DNA of 10,798 bases from assembly GCA_910588625.1 (NCBI GenBank), contig CAJUQN010000089.1, forward strand, positions 1 through 10,798, given 5' to 3'. This DNA is from an uncultured Oscillospiraceae bacterium. Lineage in GTDB: Bacteria > Bacillota > Clostridia > Oscillospirales > Oscillospiraceae. The notes under the pieces are model-generated. The model was not told where the DNA came from, did not search any database, and saw only the letters and a list, made by a program, of their open reading frames with translations. The translations under genes were made by a program, and so were the position numbers. Shown here piece by piece: positions 5,843 to 10,798 of the stretch; position 1 is the stretch's first letter, and the number at the start of each line of letters is the position of its first letter.

Positions 5843-6907
5843 TCAAATAAAATCGACCGGAATCCAGTGGTCCAGCGCCCAGAACAGACGGTCCAGGTTG
5901 TCCTCGTCGTGCTCTACTTCCCGGCTGAATCGGCTCCACAAAAGGGCTTCCTCCCCGGGCTGGAACAGGGACAGGTGGTATAGGGCGGCACAGGCGGCGC
6001 AGATAAAGGCGGCGCGGCTGTTGATGGCGTTGTCGTTCACCGCTTTGTGCCAGTGGCGGAACAGGAAATAACAGGCCAGATTGGTAAGCTGCTGCTCCCA
6101 GCGGGGATTGGCGCGCTCATATACGGCGCGGAGCTGGAGATAGTCGGCCTGGGACAGGGCGGAGAACTGGGCGGCGCGCTCCTTCAAAAGCCGGGGCCAG
6201 TCGGGGCGCAAGGGGTCCAGCTCCGCCAGCAGCTCCAGGAGTCGGACGGTGGGACCCTGTCGGCGGGAGAGGTCGGGTTCGAGCGGGGGCGGGAGGGGGG
6301 TGGAGGCTATTTGGCCATATTCGCCCATGCCGATGAAGCCCTCAAGGTCCAGGGCATAGGCTAGCACGGTGCGCAGCTTTTCCCAGATGGTCCCCTCGCC
6401 GTCATTCAGCAGGGTCAGGATACGGGCGCGGCTTTGCTCCAGGGCCGCCAGCAGGTCCGGATCCACGCCGTCGAAGGGCGGGTCGTTTCTGCCGTCATCC
6501 GTTTCCGTAAGGGCGAACCGGGGGGCATCCAAAAGCAGCCGGGCGGCTTCGGGACAGGAGACGGCCAGGGCGGTCTCAGTGAGACAGCCGAACTCCTCGG
6601 TGAACCGGGGGTAGGCGGCGCAGTGGCCGCATAGATGGGCTTCGCCCCAGTCCCTTTGGATGGCGCACAGGCCGTCGGGGGTCAAAAGGGCGCACAGCCC
6701 CTGTTCATCCAGGCGGAAGCACACGTCTCCGTCCTCGTCGGTGACCAGATTTTGAGAAATGCGCTCCCGCAGGGGGGCGGGGGCGGCGGCGTAGTCCGCC
6801 AGGGCACCCTCATCGGGGACCACCGACCAGTCCCGGCAGCAGGTGTCCGGGCAGGCGCAGCCCAGGCAGTGAAATTGATCGTAGTAACTTGGGCGGCGCT
6901 CTACCAT
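5843..6907 (-). CDS. FliB-like lysine-N-methylase, cysteine-rich
   Basis: The 354-residue protein resembles the flagellin lysine-N-methylase (FliB) family, which methylates protein lysines with S-adenosylmethionine. The N-terminal part is very rich in cysteine: C14, C17, C19, C23 and C24 in CLGCACPDTCC; C63; C72 and C81 in the CALLTPDGLC stretch; C93 and C96 in HLCGHCAAYPRF; C108; and C118 in VSCPEA. This arrangement (C-x2-C ... GLC-x8-C-x11-C-x2-C ... SCPEA) is the hallmark of the family and suggests a metal or iron-sulphur centre. The C-terminal half is helical and less conserved. The ATG at 6907 follows AAAGGAGG, 13 bases after the upstream regulator stop. No flagellar gene is nearby, so flagellin as substrate is not supported here. 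The family call is firm, the substrate unknown. Confidence 0.85.
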   Translation of the reverse strand: MVERRPSYYDQFHCLGCACPDTCCRDWSVVPDEGALADYAAAPAPLRERISQNLVTDEDGDVCFRLDEQGLCALLTPDGLCAIQRDWGEAHLCGHCAAYPRFTEEFGCLTETALAVSCPEAARLLLDAPRFALTETDDGRNDPPFDGVDPDLLAALEQSRARILTLLNDGEGTIWEKLRTVLAYALDLEGFIGMGEYGQIASTPLPPPLEPDLSRRQGPTVRLLELLAELDPLRPDWPRLLKERAAQFSALSQADYLQLRAVYERANPRWEQQLTNLACYFLFRHWHKAVNDNAINSRAAFICAACAALYHLSLFQPGEEALLWSRFSREVEHDEDNLDRLFWALDHWIPVDFI

Positions 6908-6920
6908 GACGGTGCCTCCT

Positions 6921-7802
6921 TTATGTTTCGTCGTCCTTTTTCACCAGGATGGTGAGAGCTGCGCACAGCAGGGCGCCCACGGTATAGATGATGGGGGCGG
7001 CCTGCTTCCACAGGTCCAGACCATAGCCCAGGCCCACATACAGCGCCGTGGCGGCGATCATACCCACGCTCCAGATACGGCCCACACGGCGCTGGGCCGG
7101 GGTCATCTTTTCCTCCGGGAAGCCATATTTGGAGTGCTGGATGCCTGCCCAGGTGAGGGCGGTGGCTGTGATGGTGACGCACAGCAAAAACAAAGTTCCG
7201 CACACGGCCTCCCACTGTTCCTTGCCCAGATGGGCGGGGGCCTGCGTGTCCATGGGGATCATGGCGGTCAGGCCCAGCAGGAGGAGGGCCACGGGAACGG
7301 CGATGAGGATGGGGAAACGGCGTTCAAAGCGGTCCATCTCCTCTTTTGTGTAGCAGGGGCCGATGCCGGGGTGTTGGCGCAGGAAGGTATCGTGGTTCAT
7401 GCCGAAAACGATGAAGATGGCCACCGCCACAATGAGAAAGAGGAAAAATGCCACCCCGCCCCACATTTCCAGACCGAAAAACTCGCCTATGAACATCAGA
7501 AGGGTGACGCCCATCAGTACCAGGGCCACCCCTGCCGCCATGGCGGCGGCGAAGGCGTTCATGTGCTTGTCCCAGGCGGAGGCATCCTCGCCGAAGCGGC
7601 GGGATACGTCCCCCCGGAGCAGGGTGTCCATGTCGCAGTGGAACAGGGAGCACAGGCGCAGGATGGCGTCCGTCTCGGGGTAGGCGGCGTTGGATTCCCA
7701 TTTGCTCACCGACTGGCGGGTCACTTCCATCTGTTCCGCCAGGTTCTCCTGGGTCATGCCCCGGCGCTTGCGGAGAAATTGCAGGTTTTCGCCAAATGTC
7801 AT
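6921..7802 (-). CDS. Membrane-anchored XRE-family helix-turn-helix regulator
   Basis: The 293-residue protein joins a DNA-binding domain to a membrane domain. Residues 1-63 are an XRE/Cro-type helix-turn-helix (NLQFLRKRRGMTQENLAEQM, then VTRQSVSKWESNAAYPETD). After a short linker come about six hydrophobic segments at roughly 84-107, 114-134, 163-182, 198-220, 243-261 and 267-286, and a charged tail KKDDET. It is probably an integral membrane protein that holds its DNA-binding domain in the cytoplasm. The start at 7802 was chosen for its AAAGGAGG and because the fold begins there; the frame is open up to 7910. It is first in a tight unit with the FliB-like methylase and mtnA, and likely controls its own operon, possibly through the TTGC-rich region upstream. 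Signal and target are unknown. Confidence 0.88.
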   Translation of the reverse strand: MTFGENLQFLRKRRGMTQENLAEQMEVTRQSVSKWESNAAYPETDAILRLCSLFHCDMDTLLRGDVSRRFGEDASAWDKHMNAFAAAMAAGVALVLMGVTLLMFIGEFFGLEMWGGVAFFLFLIVAVAIFIVFGMNHDTFLRQHPGIGPCYTKEEMDRFERRFPILIAVPVALLLLGLTAMIPMDTQAPAHLGKEQWEAVCGTLFLLCVTITATALTWAGIQHSKYGFPEEKMTPAQRRVGRIWSVGMIAATALYVGLGYGLDLWKQAAPIIYTVGALLCAALTILVKKDDET

Positions 7803-7866
7803 AGTAGATGACCTCCTTTTCAATGTGCCCTCAGCATAGGGGAAAGCTATGGAAAAGGCCACCAAT

Positions 7867-7908
7867 TTGCTGTTGCGTTTGGGTTGCGGGACGTAAACTT
7901 GCGGTTGC
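7867..7908. repeat. Cluster of five TTGC motifs upstream of the membrane regulator gene
   Basis: TTGC occurs at 7867, 7873, 7884, 7899 and 7905 (plus strand), twice as TTGCGG or GTTGCG. The cluster lies in the 127-base gap between the stop of the FAD-dependent dehydrogenase gene and the regulator start, just upstream of where the regulator promoter should be. Operator function is a guess; the promoter itself is weak by eye (TATGCT at 7838-7833 with no clear -35 box). Confidence 0.3.
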
Positions 7909-7929
7909 ACAGGGTGTTTTGACCCATTT

Positions 7930-9543
7930 TCAGCCGGAAATGATGGCTTCCGCCACTTTTATCCCATCCACGGCGGCGGAGGTGATGCCTCCGGCGTAGC
8001 CCGCCCCCTCCCCGCAGGGGTACAGCCCGGGCAGGGCGGGGGACTGGAACGCGGCGTCCCGCAGGATGCGCACAGGGGAGGAGGAGCGGGTCTCCACCCC
8101 GGTGAGCACCGCGTCCGGATGGGCGAAGCCTTGGAGCTTCCGGTCGAAAATGGGCAGGGCCTCCTTCAGTGTGTCCAGCACATAGCCGGGCAGCAGGCCG
8201 TCCATGGTGTCCCAGGCGACGCCGGGGCGGTAGGTGGGCAGGACGGACCGGGGCCCGGTGGACAGCCGGCCCGCCAGGAAGTCTCCCACCAGCTGGGCGG
8301 GGGCGAAGAAGGGCGGGTGGACGGGGTCGAAGTCCGACGGGGCGAACATGCGCCCCCGGTCCCAGGCGGCCCGCTCCCACTTCTCCTGGAAGCGCACCCC
8401 AGCCAGAGGGTCCTCCCCGCCGAAGTCGGCCGGGTTGACGCCCACCAGAAAGCCGCCGTTGATGTTGGCCCCATCCCGGGCCCGGAGGGACATGCCGTTG
8501 GTGACCACCTGGCCGTATGCGCTGGCGGCGGCCACGACCTGCCCGCCGGGACACACGCAGAAGGTGAAGGCCGACCGGCCCGAGGGCAGATGGCAGGCCA
8601 GCTTGTAATCGGCGGCGGGGAGCTTGTCCCAGAAATTGCCGAACTGGGTGCGGCTGACCGCCTCCTGGCTGTGCTCGATGCGCACGCCGACGGCAAAGCT
8701 CTTGCGCTCCATGGGCAGGCCGAAGTCATACAGCATTTGAAAGGTGTCCCGGGCGGAGTGGCCGGGAGCCAGCACCAGCGCGTCGCAGGGAAGATCGTAG
8801 GGTCCGGTCTCGGTCATGACGGTAAGGCCGGACAGCTGCCCGGCCTCCCGGCTCAGGGCCCAGAGCTGGTGCTCGAAGCGGATATCCGCCCCCAGGGACA
8901 GCAGCTCCTGCCGGATGGACTTCACCACCCCCCGCAGAACGTCGGTGCCGATGTGGGGCTTGTGGGACCATTTGATGTCCGCCGGGGCGCCATGGGACAC
9001 GAAGATATCGAACACATGGGAGATTCGTGGGTCGTTCACCCCGGTGGTCAGCTTGCCGTCGGAAAACGTGCCCGCGCCCCCCTCGCCAAACTGGACGTTG
9101 GAGGTGGTGGACAGGATGCCCGTCCGCCAGAAGCGTTCCACGTCCCCGGCGCGCTCGTCCACGTCCCGGCCCCGCTCCAGCACGATGGGCCGCAGGCCCG
9201 CCCGGGCTAAGGTTAGAGCGGCGAATAGGCCCGCCGGACCCATGCCCGCCACGATGGGGGGGAGGGTGGAGGCGCGGCTTATAGCCGGCAATATATAGGG
9301 TGTGTCAGCCACGGCGGTCACGCCCTTGGGAGCGCGGCGAAGAATGGCTCCTTCATTATTTAATGTAACTCGAACAGTACACACCAGATGCACGTCGCTC
9401 TTTTTCCGCGCGTCAATGGACTGACGGTGGAGAGACAGCTCCAAAATGTCAGCCGGGCGGGCGCCCAGGACCCTTGCCGTTCGGCGGCGAAGCATAGCCT
9501 CGTCCCCGTCCGCAGGGAGTTTGATATTAGAAACCTGGAGCAT
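7930..9543 (-). CDS. FAD-dependent dehydrogenase, COG2509-type (NAD(P)/FAD-dependent oxidoreductase)
   Basis: The 537-residue protein is a flavoprotein of a widely conserved but poorly characterised bacterial family. It has a small N-terminal domain (about 1-90, with RRRTARVLGARPADILELSLHR typed sequence in that part), then a Rossmann dinucleotide-binding loop GMGPAG at 100-105 with the acidic E123 in VLERG that would bind the adenosine ribose of FAD. GEGGAGTFSDGKL at 153-165 and the C-terminal YPCGEGAGYAGGITSAAVDG block are family signatures and complete the FAD site. No signal peptide or membrane segment is seen, so it should be cytoplasmic. The ATG at 9543 comes only 3 bases after the metA stop and has no clear ribosome binding site, which suggests translation coupled to metA. 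The substrate is not known. Confidence 0.88.
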   Translation of the reverse strand: MLQVSNIKLPADGDEAMLRRRTARVLGARPADILELSLHRQSIDARKKSDVHLVCTVRVTLNNEGAILRRAPKGVTAVADTPYILPAISRASTLPPIVAGMGPAGLFAALTLARAGLRPIVLERGRDVDERAGDVERFWRTGILSTTSNVQFGEGGAGTFSDGKLTTGVNDPRISHVFDIFVSHGAPADIKWSHKPHIGTDVLRGVVKSIRQELLSLGADIRFEHQLWALSREAGQLSGLTVMTETGPYDLPCDALVLAPGHSARDTFQMLYDFGLPMERKSFAVGVRIEHSQEAVSRTQFGNFWDKLPAADYKLACHLPSGRSAFTFCVCPGGQVVAAASAYGQVVTNGMSLRARDGANINGGFLVGVNPADFGGEDPLAGVRFQEKWERAAWDRGRMFAPSDFDPVHPPFFAPAQLVGDFLAGRLSTGPRSVLPTYRPGVAWDTMDGLLPGYVLDTLKEALPIFDRKLQGFAHPDAVLTGVETRSSSPVRILRDAAFQSPALPGLYPCGEGAGYAGGITSAAVDGIKVAEAIISG

Positions 9544-9546
9544 GGC

Positions 9547-10482
9547 TTAAATCCGGGAGGATTCCAGGGGAATCTCGCTGAGGTCGTAGGGAGTGGTCTG
9601 ATAGACATAGTAGTTCAGCCAGTTGGTGTACAGCAGCTGGCCCGCGCTACGCCAGTTGACGATGGGGGACAGGCTGGGATTGTCGCCGGGGAAGTAGTGG
9701 GCGGGGACTTGGGGATTGAGGCCGCGCTTCACGTCCCGGAAATACTCCTTGGCCAGGGTATCGTCATCATACTCCGGGTGGGCAAAAACGAAGAACTGGC
9801 GGTTATCTGCGCTCTTCACGCCGAATACCCCGGCCTCGTGGGAGAGGGCCAGAACCTCCAGTTCTGATTTTTCCAGCAGCTGCTCCATGGTGATCTCAGT
9901 GTAGCGAGAGTGGGGAGCGTAAAAACGGTCGTCAAACCCCCGGAACAGCGGGGAGCGTTTTCGGATAATGGTGTGCTCGTATATGCCGGACAACTTTTTT
10001 GACAGGGTGCGCTTCTCGATGCCATAGTGATAATATAACCCCGCCTGAGCCCCCCAACAGATGTGGAAGGTAGAGTGGACGTGGGAACGGGTCCAATTCA
10101 TGATTTCACACAGCTCATCCCAGTAGTCCACCTCCTCGAACTCCAGATTTTCCACTGGGGCCCCAGTGATAATCATGCCGTCGAACTGCTGGCCCTTCAC
10201 CTGGTCAAAGGTGGTATAGAAAGAGTGGAGATGGGTCAGGTCGGTGTTCTGAGAGATATGGCTCTTGGTCTGGAGCAGCTGGACGTTGACCTGGAGTGGA
10301 GTATTAGACAGCTTGCGCAGAAGCTGGGTCTCGGTGACAATTTTGGTGGGCATCAGGTTGAGAATCAGCAGGTTCAGAGGCCGGATGTCCTGGTGCAGGG
10401 CCCGGCGCTCTGTCATGACGAAGATATTCTCACCCTCCAGAACGCTGGTGGCTGGGAGGGAGTCGGGGATTCGGATGGGCAT
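9547..10482 (-). CDS. metA: Homoserine O-acetyltransferase (MetA family)
   Basis: This 311-residue cytoplasmic enzyme activates homoserine for methionine synthesis. It is full length, and the residue numbers match the well-studied family members: the nucleophile Cys142 in HICWGAQAG, and His235 and Glu237 of the catalytic triad in FAHPEYD. Position 111 is Glu (GAPVE at 107-111). In family members studied experimentally, Glu at this position goes with acetyl-CoA use and Gly with succinyl-CoA use, so acetyltransferase activity is favoured. The ATG at 10482 follows AAGGAGG. The gene is first in an apparent two-gene unit with the FAD-dependent dehydrogenase. Its untranslated leader is only about 35 bases by the best promoter, so there is no space for a SAM riboswitch. 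Confidence 0.96.
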   Translation of the reverse strand: MPIRIPDSLPATSVLEGENIFVMTERRALHQDIRPLNLLILNLMPTKIVTETQLLRKLSNTPLQVNVQLLQTKSHISQNTDLTHLHSFYTTFDQVKGQQFDGMIITGAPVENLEFEEVDYWDELCEIMNWTRSHVHSTFHICWGAQAGLYYHYGIEKRTLSKKLSGIYEHTIIRKRSPLFRGFDDRFYAPHSRYTEITMEQLLEKSELEVLALSHEAGVFGVKSADNRQFFVFAHPEYDDDTLAKEYFRDVKRGLNPQVPAHYFPGDNPSLSPIVNWRSAGQLLYTNWLNYYVYQTTPYDLSEIPLESSRI

Positions 10483-10514
10483 AGGAACGCCTCCTTATGT
10501 GATACATTAATATA

Positions 10515-10532
10515 GGTAACATTAGGGTAACA
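10515..10532. repeat. Two GGTAACA direct repeats over the metA promoter
   Basis: GGTAACA occurs at 10515-10521 and 10526-10532, an 11-base step equal to about one DNA turn, so two protein subunits could bind on the same face. On the metA strand this reads TGTTACC-CTAA-TGTTACC and overlaps the proposed -10 box. A further GGTAAC is at 10674-10679 between the two outward promoters. Confidence 0.4.
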
Positions 10533-10552
10533 CAGGAGGGGCGGTTTCGCAA
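10524..10552 (-). promoter_or_regulatory. Likely metA promoter
   Basis: On the minus strand TTGCGA (10552-10547), a 17-base spacer and TACCCT (10529-10524) form a moderate promoter about 42 bases before the metA ATG. TATATT at 10514-10509 is a better -10 box but has no good -35 partner, so the exact start of transcription is uncertain. Confidence 0.45.
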
Positions 10553-10609
10553 GAAAAATGTGCGCCGGAAGGGTTGGCGGAAAAAATCGAAAAAAGTTGA
10601 AAAAGGGGG

Positions 10610-10638
10610 TTGACATTCCGGGAAAGATTTGCTAATAT
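10610..10638 (+). promoter_or_regulatory. Strong outward promoter P1 of a tandem pair (rRNA-operon type)
   Basis: TTGACA (10610-10615), a 17-base spacer and TAATAT (10633-10638) are almost a perfect sigma-A promoter. Upstream lie A-tracts (10581-10586, 10591-10595, 10600-10604) that look like an UP element. The transcript would run through a small hairpin CCCGC-AAGA-GTGGG (10662-10675) into the second promoter. Confidence 0.85.
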
Positions 10639-10715
10639 AATCGAGCGCCAACCGAAAGGGGCCCGCAAGAGTGGGTAACCAGTCGAGAAAATTTCGAGGG
10701 AGTCGAAAAAAGGTC

Positions 10716-10744
10716 TTGACAAACCTTTCAAGGCGTGGTAAATT
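10716..10744 (+). promoter_or_regulatory. Strong outward promoter P2 of a tandem pair (rRNA-operon type)
   Basis: TTGACA (10716-10721), a 17-base spacer and TAAATT (10739-10744) follow P1 by 106 bases. The upstream stretch GTCGAAAAAAGGTC (10702-10715) resembles GTTGAAAAAGGGGG (10596-10609) before P1, so the two promoters look like duplicates. Two strong promoters with A-rich upstream tracts are typical of rRNA or other stable RNA operons. The last 54 bases after P2 show no gene start, and the controlled gene lies beyond the window. Confidence 0.85.
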
Positions 10745-10798
10745 AAAAAAGTTCGCGGCGAGGGCGTGGATGAAGGCCTGAGGTCTGGAGCAAAAAAG

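Noticed and set aside
6906..7811. Open frame of 301 codons on the plus strand opposite the membrane regulator
   Set aside because: It has no recognisable domain and is rich in Gly and His; the opposite strand encodes a clear helix-turn-helix protein.
8119..9210. Open frame of 363 codons on the plus strand opposite the FAD-dependent dehydrogenase
   Set aside because: Composition is dominated by Gly, Gln, Pro and Val without family motifs, and the minus strand gene has clear FAD-binding signatures.

Overview
The window reads as chromosomal DNA of a high-GC Clostridia member, most likely Oscillospiraceae (Flavonifractor/Pseudoflavonifractor-like gut anaerobes). The evidence is the Firmicutes-type AGGAGG ribosome binding sites, a T-box leader, near-consensus sigma-A promoters with 17-base spacers, a flavodiiron protein and GC-rich codon use. 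The genus is inferred from general resemblance and is not proven. No phage, insertion sequence, CRISPR array or tRNA gene is visible. Nine protein genes are supported, one of them cut by the window edge.

Left part (1-2183): the 5' part of a threonyl-tRNA synthetase gene without the TGS domain (minus strand) is preceded by a long threonine T-box leader with a readable ACC specifier, a T-box sequence and a strong terminator. Its promoter lies back-to-back with that of a flavodiiron protein gene (plus strand), which probably reduces oxygen or nitric oxide. A 13-bp GC hairpin separates fprA from the next, convergent gene.

Middle (2184-4773): a small VOC/glyoxalase-fold protein with a C-terminal helical tail (minus strand) is transcribed divergently from a glutamine-hydrolysing asparagine synthase (plus strand, GTG start). 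The short space between them holds a palindrome inside the VOC promoter spacer and a terminator-like hairpin just before asnB. Downstream of asnB, two adjacent inverted repeats form a two-way terminator facing mtnA.

Right part (4774-10482, all minus strand): one tight unit runs from a membrane-bound XRE-type regulator to a FliB-like cysteine-rich lysine-N-methylase to MtnA (methylthioribose-1-phosphate isomerase), with gaps of 13 and 16 bases. Upstream of it, metA (homoserine O-acetyltransferase, Glu111 type) is followed after 3 bases by a COG2509-type FAD-dependent dehydrogenase. The metA promoter area carries two TGTTACC repeats 11 bases apart and has no room for a SAM riboswitch.

Right edge (10483-10798): two near-perfect plus-strand promoters in tandem, each with an A-rich upstream tract, point out of the window. 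They look like the promoter pair of an rRNA operon or another strongly expressed stable RNA, whose gene lies beyond the end.

Most functions here are housekeeping, with an accidental-looking concentration on aspartate-family amino acids (Thr charging, Asn and Met synthesis, Met salvage). The least explained parts are the regulator/FliB/MtnA operon, the VOC protein tail, the asnB leader hairpin and the repeats around the metA promoter. I found no convincing wholly new system.
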